This document shows, piece by piece, positions 46,236 through 57,750 of a stretch of 64,000 nucleotides of DNA. The position numbers and the translations under genes were made by a program. Where the stretch lies: assembly GCF_032854445.1 (NCBI RefSeq), contig NC_088299.1, forward strand, positions 12,765,608-12,829,607, written 5' to 3'. Origin of the DNA: Liolophura sinensis (taxonomy: Eukaryota; Mollusca; Polyplacophora; Chitonida; Chitonidae). Below the pieces are notes generated by a model. That model ran no database searches. It had not been told where the DNA came from and was given only the letters and a program-made list of their open reading frames with translations. How positions within the stretch are numbered: position 1 is the stretch's first letter; every line of letters starts with the position of its first letter.

Positions 46236-47064
46236 GAGATAAAGCATTGCTGGTATCGCACTAAAAGAATCCCCTTGTTGCTATGGCGCAATGCATATCC
46301 CTATCGCGTTGAACAGATAGCTTGATCAATGTCCGTAACCTGGTCCATAAGACCATCTCGTGAGCTTTATTTACGCTCTATTTAATTTGTACCAAGGAGC
46401 AACTGCTGCGCAGGTTAGCCTATGAGAAAGATTCTCGATTATACAGATAGATGGCAGATAGACAGGTAGATGCTAGAGCTTAACCTTGCAACACTCTGGG
46501 ATTACTGCGGGGAAGTCAAGTCGACACCATCGTCGTCTGACCGACTGACCACGTGAAATATGGCACCATTAACCCAATACATATCCAGTTGATTTTTGTC
46601 CATATTGGAAGGCTTATTTGGGGATGAGTTTACCAGCGTGTTACTGGCTGATTGAGTGACTGGTTGTTTAATTTATTGATAAATTAGGGTATTGCATGTC
46701 TTTCTAGCAGTTTATCACAGGAATAATGGTATATAACTGCTGCAAAGACTTCCTGATCATATCTGTTTTTCAGAACAGAAAATCATTTAGCTGATAGATG
46801 GGGAAGAGTATTACATTCCCATTTGGAGAGAGTTATGAGGAATTCCAAGTGCAATAGCTAATGTGCTTATTAAAATGACCTTACATATTCTGTGTCTACA
46901 CTATAGCTGTAACCATTATGTTCAAATCTTTGATGCTGACATCGTATGCGTAGCAATAGCACAGATTGAGTGTCATAAACTGTACAATACAATGTCACAC
47001 ACATCATCGGCAGGCGTTATACACTGAAAATGTGTGGAATAGCACGATAAACGTATGCGAATTA
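46236..47064. other. non-coding stretch, nothing recognised
   Basis: No coding region or repeat family recognised. Confidence 0.45.
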
Positions 47065-47077
47065 CATTACGTTCGTG

Positions 47078-47340
47078 GGGCCTCCGTGGCTCAGTCGGTT
47101 AGTGCGCTAACGCAGCGTAATGACCCAGGAGCCTCTCACCAATGCGGTCGCTGTGAGTTCAAGTCCAGCTCATGCTGGCTTCCTCGCCGGCCGTAAGTGG
47201 GAAGGTCTAGCAGCAACCTGCGGATGGTCGTGGGTTTCCCCCGGGCTCTGCCCGGTTTCCACCCACCATAATGCTGGCCGCCGTCGTATAAGTGAAATAT
47301 TCTTGAGTACGGCGTAAAACACCAATCAAAAAAAAAAAAT
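47078..47340 (+). mobile_element. full-length SINE family 1 copy with target-site duplication
   Basis: 263-bp element. The tRNA-derived head starts gggcctccgtggctcagtcg (A-box-like tggctcagtcgg) and has a B-box-like gagttcaagtcc. A conserved body with the cccgggctctgcccgg hairpin follows, then tail caccaatcaaa and a run of A. A 13-bp duplication cattacgttcgtg flanks it at 47065-47077 and 47341-47353, direct evidence of target-primed insertion. A LINE partner would have supplied the enzymes. Confidence 0.95.
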
Positions 47341-47654
47341 CATTACGTTCGTGAGCAGTTAATTTACTACAAAGAGCCACCTGGGTGTAATCTCGCCTCC
47401 TATTTCGTATCGGTATCGATTTATATCTGTCTAGTTTAATGCTTTACACGGGGTAGCATTTCCATTTTTGCCAAGTTGTCAGTAGTATTCGTTTCATACA
47501 GAGTTTCCAAACTTTCCAAAGTGTATGCAGTACGTTGCAGAAAAGCATATTTCGTTCGACGCGTTATAATAAGGTTTCAATTCAATGTTTTATTTGGATT
47601 AGGGTACTCTTACCTCCCTGGAAGGTAAAAGAAAGTAACAGATGTGGGAAAACC

Positions 47655-47960
47655 CAGCTGCTAGCTGAAGTACGTGTATATACAATGCAGGTGTCCTACT
47701 GTCTAAATTTCTTTTAGCCAGTCGCCAATATTCAGCTGTCTGTAAAATCGCTGCACTGTGTACTCGATTACAAAATTGCCTTTAGTCAGTGACACGTAAC
47801 AACAGAAGCTGTACAGGTCGATATGTCGATATCATTGCAAAGAAAATGCACTGAGAATACTATTCTAATTCATAATATTTAACTCCATAAGCTCTGTTGC
47901 AACATTTATCACGTGTTGCCTTGGTAAACTCATACTTATTCAAATACAGACTGCAAGTCG
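47655..47960 (+). repeat. diverged copy of the foldback element's left arm
   Basis: Shares with 23280-23560, in order: ttagccagtcg, ctgtaaaatc, caaattgccttt, gacacgtaacaa/c, tattgcaa.gaaaa, ctaattcataat, taactccata and attattcaa-like sequence. An opposing right arm was not recognised, so it may be half an element or an older broken copy. Confidence 0.65.
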
Positions 47961-48162
47961 GATAAAGTGATAACACAAGATCAACGAATCCACCTAAAAA
48001 TGAAACTTTAAGAAACGAAGTCTGCCCTTTTTAACATTGTTGATTGTGAATTAACTAAGTAATGAGCGACGGTAGCATGTGATTTTAAATGTTGCTCACC
48101 ACAACGAATCAGTTATGCATATGACTCAGTTCATGATTACTAAACCTCCCACTATGTGTATG

Positions 48163-48224
48163 TGAAAAGATATGTGAAAATATTCTTGAGTAGGGTGTAA
48201 AACACCAATCAGATAAAAAAATAA
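48163..48224 (+). repeat. SINE family 1, tail remnant
   Basis: gaaaatattcttgagtaggg followed by tgtaaaacaccaatcagata. Confidence 0.75.
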
Positions 48225-48856
48225 TTCATTACTTTAAAGAAGATATCCGTTCCGATTGATGGTTTAGTCACTGTCATCAGGATTAAGAGGGTTATATCAC
48301 AAGGTGAATTCTTTACTACAGAGGATTTAACAGGAAAAAATATCCGAGAGATTTATTCTTTTCACACAGACTAAAATTTGAGAGCAAAAGTCAAGAAGCA
48401 TGCCTGGCGGATATCGGTTATCCTCATTCCCAACAGAAGATTAAAGTGATAGTTGTTGGTGGCCTTTTTGTTTCAAGCACTGTTATGGAACAAATATCTT
48501 GCTAATGTTTCAACGCGATTTGGATAAAAAAATATATACACTTAATACAAGTCTAATCCAAGAAGTTTGTCTATCGCTGAGGAATAAAATTATCCAAACA
48601 ATGGTTGTAAACGCGGATTAATAACCATCGGATACAAAATCAGGATTAGAGCATCCTATCACAGCTGAATCAAGGCTCTATTCACAAAGATTACGTATGA
48701 ATAACACTGGTTCTTCGGTTTATGTGGAATACTTGGTAGCATGCGACATTGTTTCTTTGCGTCTAGGATAGTCTTATTCATCAAAATTTAATGGAATACA
48801 GGACTAGTTCAGTTATATGAAACAAATGCATTTGGGAGTTTACTGCTTCTTTTCTC

Positions 48857-49036
48857 AATAGCTCACGCTGGCTTCCTCTCCGGCCGTAAGTGGGAGGGTC
48901 TCTCAGCAACCTGCGCATGGTCGTGGGTTTCCCCCGGGCTATGCCCGGTTTCCTCCCACCATAATGTTGGCCGCCGTCGTATAAGTGAAATGCTCTTGAG
49001 TACGGAGTAGAACACCAATCAAATAAATAAATAAAT
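48857..49036 (+). repeat. SINE family 1, 5'-truncated copy
   Basis: Starts at agctcacgctggcttcctct in the head, keeps the gggtttcccccgggctatgc hairpin, and ends caccaatcaaataaataaat. Confidence 0.92.
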
Positions 49037-50861
49037 CTTTTCTCAACATTAACAAACATAACATGATACTGACAACAATTTTGATGATCTATACTTTAGT
49101 CTGAATTTCCAATCGCATATGGTATTTACATGTTTTCACTAGCGAAACAAGAGTAACACGGTTTTATACAACAGTCAGCAGGGAGTTTAAGCTTAAACTG
49201 CGCCAAAGCTTTCAAGGGTTTAACTCAACACTTATGTTTTCTCAGAATATAGGACACACAGATGACTGTTAAATATCTCGCCTAAATTGAAAACGATTTT
49301 GTGTCGTCCATTTATGCTGATGGAACGCAGAACGATTTTAGCATTTTATGTTTGTATGATTTTACCGCGGTTATCTAAAGTTCAAAGTATTAATCGATGG
49401 TAAACAAGCGCGGATAACACAAAGCATGATACTTTTAGGGTCAACTTTGGTCTACTTGCCTTCGGAGAGAAAAAAAAAAGAACGATGGCTTTTAAACGAA
49501 GATTACGTTTACACAATGTTGTCATAGCGGCATATTTGCTATTCCTGATAGTATTGAAAAATACAAGCAAATGATCCTCAGATCACATTGTTAGAAAAAA
49601 GTATTGTGACTGAGTTTAAGTACAAAGGGCACGAAGTTCAAGCCTACAGGTGTAACGTGTTCGCCTTGTGCAGACCCTTGACTTTTGTTTTACATGGATG
49701 GGGTTGCATTTTTTCAACCGGTTTCTAGACGCCATCGCTGACTCAGTTGTCTAAAGAGTTCTAGACCTGCTCTAAGCAACGAGGACGATGGCTATATACC
49801 AGTGAAACAGGTGATTTAAAAATGCCAAAAGTAAACTAAGTTATATACTCCAAGATTTTAAATTACACTGTTTTCTTGTTTGTGGCAAAGGATACATAAT
49901 AACAAATCTCTGACATCACTAATTAACCATACTATTGTGGACAACATCATCGAAATCTTTGAAGATTTGAGAAATTGTTAGATGACAGGTTGAATTCTCA
50001 TTCTGCTATTTAGCTTACTATGCAAAGGACAAACAGAATGGCGGTTTGGCATCGAATTCTTATCAGTTATTCAGAACAATTACATGCTTGTTAACAGTGT
50101 CCGTACTTATGGTAGAGTATCAAAAACGAATGTCTCGCATCACATCGGAGTGTTTTCCATGTGTGGTCTTGGCGAATACTGCGCTGGCTTAGTCAACACA
50201 TCAATCTGGCTGTCGTCGTATATAGTTGAAATTATATAATAACATATGTGACAAATAAATAAAGGAATAAATAAATAAAAGATTAGTGTATCGAATCTTG
50301 ATCACCGGTGGTTATTCTCTACGGTGTATTGAATCAGAATGGATTTTTTCCGTATATGACCAAGCGTCATGTGTAATATTTCCTGACTTCCTAAGATGGA
50401 TGGTACTTATACATAATTTGTTTGCTTCCGTGCTCCTTGGAACACCTCAGTGGGGGTGGTGAATGACTTGGTGAGAATTATTCATGAGTGTAACGTCGAG
50501 AGAGTGACCGACGTTATGGCTCACAGAAAGCAATTACGTAACAATTACAAACGCTCGTTAAAATACAGGGCTGTGTCCATTTGTATATAGTTATGTCAAT
50601 GTATGATGAATTTGTTTAGCATCGCAGTGCAAACGTAATTTCTGTATTTGGAAAGAAATCTCCTGCCAACCCCCTACCCGGTACATACGCAGAGCACGAC
50701 CACCACTACAGCTATACAGCCCAAGAATGCATGTCTCAACAGTCCTAAAACAGTTGAAATTTCAAGGACATGTTAAGGACTTTAGGGATTGCTCAGTTAA
50801 CAGGTACATTATGAGTTTTTATTCCAATATTTTAAAAAAGCTGCTCGTAACAATAATTCTT
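49037..50861. other. non-coding stretch, nothing firm
   Basis: No coding region recognised. Near 50204-50278 a weak SINE-like tail (gtcgtcgtatatagttgaaa and aaataaataaa) may be present. Confidence 0.4.
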
Positions 50862-51090
50862 TACTTATTTAATTGGTGTTTTACGCCTCAAGAATTTTTC
50901 ACTTATACGACGATGGCGGACATTACAGTGGGAGCAAACCAAACAGACCTTTAGGGGCACCCAGACCATCCAAACGTTGCTGGAAGACCTATCCATGTAC
51001 GACCAGAGAGGAAACCAACATAAGCTGGACTTGAACTCATATAGGCCGTATTGGTGAGAGGCTCCTGTGGCATTGCTGTTATCAGCCACC
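50862..51090 (-). repeat. SINE family 1, nearly full length
   Basis: Reverse copy with aattggtgttttacgcctc, tatacgacgatggcggacat, gaccatccaaacgttgctgg, catgtacgaccagagagga, agctggacttgaactcata and ttggtgagaggctcctgtgg. It includes most of the tRNA-like head. Confidence 0.88.
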
Positions 51091-51640
51091 ACGCAATCAA
51101 TTTTTCTTTGATAGTCTGGAGTGTTACATCCCATTGCAATATAAACTTTTAGTCTTGTAAGGCTAGTTTTCAAAGTTTAATCAAAGTTTGACTGTTAGTT
51201 TAATTCCTTGCCGACTTGAGTCTTAACCTTAATTTATACCAAAGGAAGACGTTTTCAGACGAAGAAACGGATTCAAAAGTCGTATGTTATCGAATAAGAA
51301 AGTTCTTTCCAGTCATTTTACACTTAAATGAGAATTTAAGGGTAAACTACCAAGGACTTCAGAAGATTTGACGTGACGTTTTTTTTTTTGTTTATTTTTT
51401 TCATCACGTAAATCTCTTCATCCATTACTTAGGCAAAATGTGGTTGGAATCATACGTGTACGTGTAACAATTTCCTACCACACTTATTTTAGGTCGATTC
51501 CTCGAAGAGAGTTTTTCATTAAATCAGAGATTTACAAATTAAAAAAATTTAAATTGCGACCGCTTTTTATTTATTTAACACTTGATAAACATGCCAAATT
51601 TCAACGCTAAGGTTCACAGCTTTATTGCATGGTCCCAATC
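51091..51640. other. non-coding stretch, nothing recognised
   Basis: AT-rich; no gene or repeat recognised. Confidence 0.4.
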
Positions 51641-51647
51641 ATCATAC

Positions 51648-51752
51648 ATTGGCATCGTTGGCTCAGTGAATTGACGTGTTACCCTCACCTCAGTTCATTT
51701 GTTCACTATCATTTGAGGGGTGATAAGTTCGAATCCAGCTCTCGGAAGAGGT
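51648..51752 (+). repeat. tRNA-like SINE head
   Basis: A-box-like tggctcagtgaa near 51658 and B-box-like gttcgaatccagc near 51728, with an insert between them too long for a functional tRNA. It probably starts a further tRNA-derived SINE. Confidence 0.45.
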
Positions 51753-51883
51753 TAGAAACAGACCTAAACGCCTAAATGTCAAAAAGCCATATTGTTCTCA
51801 GGTGGTTGGTAATTATAAGTTCTTATCAGGCCTTATTTTACGCCATATTAGTTAAAGCGGAACCACGAGTTCTTAAGGCAGCT

Positions 51884-52023
51884 AGCCCCGGTTTCACGAA
51901 ATTTCCTACTTTCAGTAAATTAAGCGTAGCTCTTTACCCAACAAAAAAGATCAAACACATTTTCCTTAAACAAATCACTTTTTCTTAACCAAATAGCTGA
52001 AAAGGTTTCGTAAAACTAGGGTC
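51884..52023. mobile_element. small palindromic MITE
   Basis: The left end ccccggtttcacgaaa pairs with the right end tttcgtaaaactaggg. 140 bp, AT-rich inside, no coding capacity. Confidence 0.7.
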
Positions 52024-52159
52024 TGTAGAACTAAATACGCAATTGAACATCTTTCGTTTTCTGCCATGTGAATTTTTCTGAAAGCCCTCAAATGTGCGCG
52101 GCTTCTGAGGATGTTGAACACTTAAAAGTTTCTGTAGGAAGTTTTGAGTGGATACTAAT

Positions 52160-52420
52160 AATCGGTTAGTGGTTGTAAAGCTCAAGAAGGGCATCCCACG
52201 GTGTCAGAGCTGTAAAGAACTGACTTGTCCAGCTGCCAAACCTCTGCTGAATCAACGCTGTGAATAGCTTTAATTTCTGGCGAGTATATGTTATAATGAT
52301 CTCAGGGTTGTATGCAGGCATCCAGCTCGACTCCAGCCAGGATGTGGATGATGCCACGCAGGGGTTCCCAATGAAGGTAGCACTAGTTTTGTCCATTGCG
52401 TCTACACGAACGCACTCTCC
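52160..52420 (-). CDS. possible exon or short gene, product unknown
   Basis: A minus-strand frame from a stop at about 52424 to TAA at 52166 contains an ATG at 52396 and would encode 76 residues. The translation has a balanced composition, with several Trp and runs such as TFIGNPCVASSTSWLESSW and PWDALLELYNH, less random than neighbouring frames. No domain was recognised, no signal peptide is present, and splice sites are unclear. It may be an exon, a short gene or a chance frame. Confidence 0.2.
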
Positions 52421-52999
52421 TCAGGCCTAAGGGTGTGTGCTGTGCGGTGAACAACGCGGTGAAATCTAAGCATCTGTTGCGACATTCTTGAGTAACACGT
52501 GAATGGTACAAAAGACTCAGTAGATCAATAATGCAAAACAGAGAAAGTAATGAACAATCTATATATATGGAGAAAGAACAAATATTGGTGAAATGGTGTT
52601 ACTATAGAATATATGTTCACAAAGGCAGAATGAATTCTAAATTTTCCCGTCTGTATTACCGCCATAATCCACAGTAAACTTTCAAGCACGACAGCAATCC
52701 ATGGTAAATGGATGTATTTAAATCAAATGAAAGAACCGTCGGGAACTTGAAGGCGTCGAAGTCATAATGAGAGGAAAATGTACAAAAATCGCCAATCTTG
52801 TATGGAAAGCTTAAGCGCCATATGGTAATCGACCAGTAGAAATGGTATGCGCGGCTTTTTGTTTCACGTCAAAACAATTAAGTGTTAATAGAGATGATGT
52901 TCTAAAATAGAAAACAGCTCCATAGAGAAAAGGTAAATGGTGCATGAACGTATTTTAAGATAAATGAAAGGCTGTCAGGAATTAGGGGACAATTAGGGG

Positions 53000-53178
53000 A
53001 CAAAAAATTTTAAATACACTTTTAAAGCTTAGTTTTAAGAAAACTAAATTTTGCCCTTCTTTTCTATATTAACTTAAGATAAATGTATCCAAATTTCAAC
53101 TTTTAGTACTTAGAACTAAGCACTGTGAAGAGGTTTTAAATTTTGACTTAAGTCAAAATTGGCTTTATGGAATCGGCC
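53000..53178. mobile_element. palindromic MITE, second copy
   Basis: Reverse complement of the family at 22602-22815: ccgattcca end, actta(ag)tcaaaatttaaaa, cctcttcaca, tgcttagtt/tgctcagtt, agaagttgaa-like and atatcttaa-like blocks in the same order. One end is less clear. Confidence 0.7.
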
Positions 53179-55009
53179 CCTGGTTATACGATTAGGTAGA
53201 AAAGGCAATAAGGTTCATCTGCGCAAGTGCGAAAATCGGACTGGCATGGTAATTTATGATGATGGTTCACTCCAGGCACTCCGGTTTCCTCTACTTACGG
53301 ATTGATGTCGGCCAACTGTGTACTTTCTGAGCACGATGTTAATTAACAAATAAATAAAGAAAAAAATATGAGCACATTACAGTCCACTTTCTTGATTTAA
53401 AATCGTAAAAAAACTGTCACAAGCTAAAAAATAATCCCATTTAAGTCGTGAGACGCTAGGAATTCATAACGATTCGAACGATCTAATAATGAGTGCCTGT
53501 TCTTTCATATTTAGTCTGACCAAAGATCCCAAGATCACCACTTGAAACAAAAATAGAGAAAGCAAACGAGCGAGAAGCGAATACCCATTATTCTTAACAG
53601 ACAGTCATTCTCAGTGATGAGAGGACAATATTCTAACATAGTGTATGAAATCAGTTTGCAAACCCACAACCCCCAATTTTGAAGCACATATCAATGTTAG
53701 AAAATCGGTAAATGAGTTAGTGTTTGACGGATTACTTCGGCCTTGACCTGAGTTTAAGCAACCTTAAATACACAATGAAAGAAACTCCAAAAGTCCATAT
53801 GTGAAGCTCTGTTGACAACAGACAGTGTGATGAGGTGATTCGAAGCTGATCGACAAAGGAAGCCATGGAAACGCATTTGAAAGATCGCCGTCTGCGTGGT
53901 GTGATTTTCTGAAATAATTTCAGGATAAAAACTAATCTTACGAGCATAGGTAATGAAAAATAAGATCTTATCGTATATTCTTTACCGACGTCAGGAACAA
54001 AATCTGCAACAGTTTGGTGACTTTAAGATTCTTTCACCTTAGTGCCCAGTTAGTTGTTGTTCGTAGTTTCCTGCTGTTCGGCGTCTGAATTCGGTTATTA
54101 AGGTATGAATAACTTTATGGTAAAACTGACGGTAAACGTATTTATCTTTGCCCTGTATAGATCACAAGCGTGATTTCCACTCTCAAATTTCGGATTGCGC
54201 ACATCATTTTTTTAACTGGGTAACCCAATATTCAATTTAACCAATGATGACAAGTACAATCTGTACATTCCTCACCAAATTCCTTCCAAAACCCGATTTA
54301 GTCTGTTTGTCTTGGCGAACGATCATTCATCTTACATCAAAGGTAAGGAAGCAATCGTCTGAAGTCACACTGATTAACTTCCGACTTTCTTTCTTGTGCT
54401 ATCGATTTTGTCCCATAAGTTTGCATATCCCGTAACGAAGTCCGTGTTAAGCCAGCTCACCACCCATGCCTGACACAAGCCATTCCGTAATTATACAAGT
54501 ATTTGCTTTGAGGCTAATTCGAGATAAATGGCTTGTCTTCTGTTGAAATCGTTACATTTAGCAGTAAGCCGGATGGTCAAACCCGCATGTCAGAAACTGA
54601 CGAACTACGCTTTGGTGAAAGACTCCAAAACCTTATTTACCCTCCAATAAAACTACTTTGTCATTTCCCAATGCTCTGTAGCAAAATATCACACTGATCT
54701 TCTTGATTTCGCAAACCAAGCGTCAGTTATGTTCACTCATCAATGTTTACACCCCCATGTGGATCAGTGTCAGTATCATTGGCGGCTAGCATCATGAGAA
54801 GGACACCAGCAATGACACCCAAGCCATACAAATACAATATCGTGACACTTGATGGAATAGCCTTTGCCATAAGCCTATTGTTCCAGTGGTTTTACCAAAG
54901 CGAATCCTTAAAGCATCAGTTTTCAGGAGAAAATGTTGAAATTGGTACGTATTGTAGATCACATTCTAAGTACATGTTACAAGTCACATAGTCCCTTAGT
55001 GGTTATCTT
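53179..55009. other. non-coding stretch, nothing recognised
   Basis: No coding region, repeat family or RNA gene recognised on either strand. Confidence 0.45.
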
Positions 55010-55225
55010 GGCTAAAACATTGTTCTGTTCACACTAGGTCGGTAGACTGACTGTAAGGTCGCTTGTTCAAATCCAACTGCCGCCTCTCATTTTGCAAGGA
55101 GATTTCCAAGATTTCCAAGCCTGCCTAAGGCCAGTAGTTTACTCAGAGGTCTTCTCTACCCAAAATCCTGGCCGTCACCGAGAATGCGAGTTTAAACACC
55201 AGTGAAATAAATAAAATAACAACTG
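55010..55225 (+). repeat. tRNA-derived SINE of another type
   Basis: tRNA-like head with B-box-like ttgttcaaatccaac near 55062, a body of about 110 bp and a tail aaacaccagtgaaataaata. The body differs from family 1 though the tail is similar. Confidence 0.5.
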
Positions 55226-56077
55226 CCAAACTTTAGACAAGAAAACGCACTATCAGAGCAGAAGATAAACATAGGTACAGAAATTCGTATTCTTTACGCT
55301 GTTGCCATGATTTAAACACTGTTACAATATACGACTATGTCACTTAACAGCTTTGTCAATAGGCATTGTTGTTTGGTAATAAAAAATGTAACAGTTTAGG
55401 TCAAATTTCACGTATAAAACATATACCATCACACGCACAAATCAATGTATAAGTTACTGTAGGCGTGTGAAAACATATTCCCAGCGATTCATTTTCAGTG
55501 ATAATTTTCTGAGGATGTTCAGCGACTGGAGAAGGATAATGATGTGAATGGTTTGAATTTGTTTACCAGGCTGAAATCGAACGGTATGTTTAACATCTAC
55601 AAAAAAAGAACCCCCTTTCTTCCCAAATTTCCATGTGGTCCCTAGCTACGAATTTTTCACTGGTGCTCATTAGAGCACAAACCCATTCCGTGACCTGACA
55701 GTTATTCAACTAGATCATTTAAATCTAGCTATGTCAGTGCACAGTCTGATGTTTACGGTTCAATTAACTTAGACTGAATGGTAGAAGCAGTGAGCGGCAT
55801 TATAAGCCGTAGAAAAAGTATCATTTTCGCTTACAACTCATTGATTGTAATCTCGAATCACGATCCTTGAATTCAATGGGATTGATGCTCACCCTATGAT
55901 TTCAAGGGGTCGATATTGGTAAACGTTTGCGGTAAACACGGATATAATGCTGTCTGTCACGTAGCGCCATCTAACGGGACCTGTTCCCGTGTGAGATGTT
56001 CATCACGTGCGATTAGACTTCCACACTGATACACTGTCTGCAGCCCATTAATCGGTGTTGGATTATTCATGTTCATG
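55226..56077. other. non-coding stretch, nothing recognised
   Basis: No coding region or repeat recognised. Confidence 0.4.
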
Positions 56078-56418
56078 CGCCTAAGTCCACACGGTATGCA
56101 TGACTATCTAGCAAGCAGTTAAAGAGTATTAACGTGTTGAAACAGATACATATGTAAGGAAGCGCAGCAACGCCATCATTTCATTCAGGATCGCCTAAGT
56201 CCACACGGTATGCATGACTATCTAGCAAGCAGTTAAAGAGTATTAACGTGTTGAAACAGATACATATGTAAGGAAGCGCAGCAACGCCATCATTTCATTC
56301 AGGATCGCCTAAGTCCACACGGTATGCATGACTATCTAGCAAGCAGTTGAAGAGTATTAACGTGTTGAAACAGACACATATGTAAGGAAGCGCAGCAACG
56401 CCATCATTTCATTCAGGA
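56078..56418 (+). repeat. 114-bp satellite, three copies
   Basis: Units start at 56078, 56192 and 56306, each beginning cgcctaagtccacacggtat. The first two units are almost the same base for base and the third differs at very few positions, so the expansion is recent. No coding function is apparent. Confidence 0.97.
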
Positions 56419-57404
56419 CCATTGCCATATCGAGGGCAAAATGAGTATTCGATACTGTGATGTGGCGAAGGTTTGAAAAAGCATGGCGGACATTCGATTT
56501 ACAGCATTACTGTATCGTATCTTAGTGCCATGACAACGCTGTAACCTCGTACGTTCGCTTCTCAAATAAATCAAGTCGCGTCGCCGGGTTTTCTTTTGAC
56601 TCATCAACTAAGCTGTCGCTCTCCATATATGCAACCGCTGGCCCATTCACCAGTGAAATAGCGTGTTGAAATCAAGCTTCTTTCCCTCAACAAATAAACA
56701 CAACTAAACTCTTAGGTACCAGTAAAATGTCTGATTCCCAAACTTACTACAGGTATGTCTATCAACGCAATCAGAAACTACCCATAATTTCATGTCTTGG
56801 TAAATTAAGCTTTTGGAGTACGTATGGATTTAGCCCATGTTTAACACCCCGAAATCAGCGAATCCATGTGGGATGATGTCATTAAATCGGTTTGGCCTAG
56901 CTTGTAACGCTTCAACCTTTGTAGGTTTGTGCCTACTCTGATTAAACGACCTGGTTACTCGCTGAATAGATGAAGTAAGGGTTCGTTTGTCTTTGTCACC
57001 TTGCCCGGAAATGGAAGGAGGGGATTTGCAGATGCATGTCTTGAATGTCAAGTGGAGACGCAGTCTTAAACGGAAGTAGGTGATAAAATGTCTGGATTTA
57101 TAGAGCCGTTTCCGTTCAGGGCCGTCTCAGTGAAATCGAGCCACCCATATTTTAACAGAAATTCAGGTATCGACAAAAAAGTAGCCCACATTTCTCCATC
57201 TACAACAAAATCTATTTCGTCTCAGTAAATATATAGCCACGTGAAGATTACGTGTTGGTTGTTAAGCATGGGATCTTTGTTAGGTTAGTACAGACGTAAT
57301 TAAAGTACAATTTCCAAATTATCCATCAATTCCTACTGTACAAGTTTCAACGGTTTGCTCTGCTATACTCAAACCAGAGCGTATAGACAAAAGTCACATG
57401 TCTT
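56419..57404. other. non-coding stretch, nothing recognised
   Basis: Short minus-strand frames at 56413-56607 and 56830-57051 have no motif. Confidence 0.4.
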
Positions 57405-57750
57405 GGACCGTCCCCAATGGCACAGTTGGTAAAGCGCCGGCTTCGGGAGCGGCATACCCACGGTCAATCCTGCGGTTGAGTCACACCTAAGACCTTAAGA
57501 GAGGAAGTTGTAACTTCCTTGCTTGGCGTTCAGCATGAAGGGTATAGTGCAGCGACTGGTTAAGGCGTCTCAGTGAAGCAGCACTAAATAAAAGAGCGTT
57601 GGAAATCCGTCCTGCAACAAGGAGGCGCATTACACGCAATCTAAGGATATTCCTTCGTTGTCATATGACTGAAAAATTAAGTAAAACTTAAGTACGACGT
57701 TAATCCTCAAGCACTCCCTCGCTCATTCGCTCTCTCACTCACTCTCTCAC
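57405..57750 (+). mobile_element. SINE-like family 3, full copy with tRNA-derived head
   Basis: Starts with a tRNA-like head (accgtccccaatggcacagt, A-box-like tggcacagttgg, and B-box-like gcggttgagtcac). The body has gaagttgtaacttcc, aaggcgtctcagtgaagcag and ggaggcgcattacac. The 3' part reads ttgtcatatgactgaaaaat, ttaagtacgacgttaatc and ctcgctcattcgctctctca. The reverse copy at 31786-32100 shares the body, while the other family 3 copies share mainly the 3' part. Confidence 0.8.

Noticed and set aside
45913..46291. Cys-rich frames reading CVVCRAKQIS in tandem
   Set aside because: A 29-bp minisatellite shifts through all three frames, so no single protein is maintained.
47078..47165. tRNA gene
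   Set aside because: A-box and B-box are present, but the cloverleaf is not maintained and the sequence continues into a SINE body with tail and target duplication.
57405..57490. tRNA gene (proline-like anticodon arm)
   Set aside because: The head continues into a SINE body also found at 31786-32100; the B-box is degenerate.
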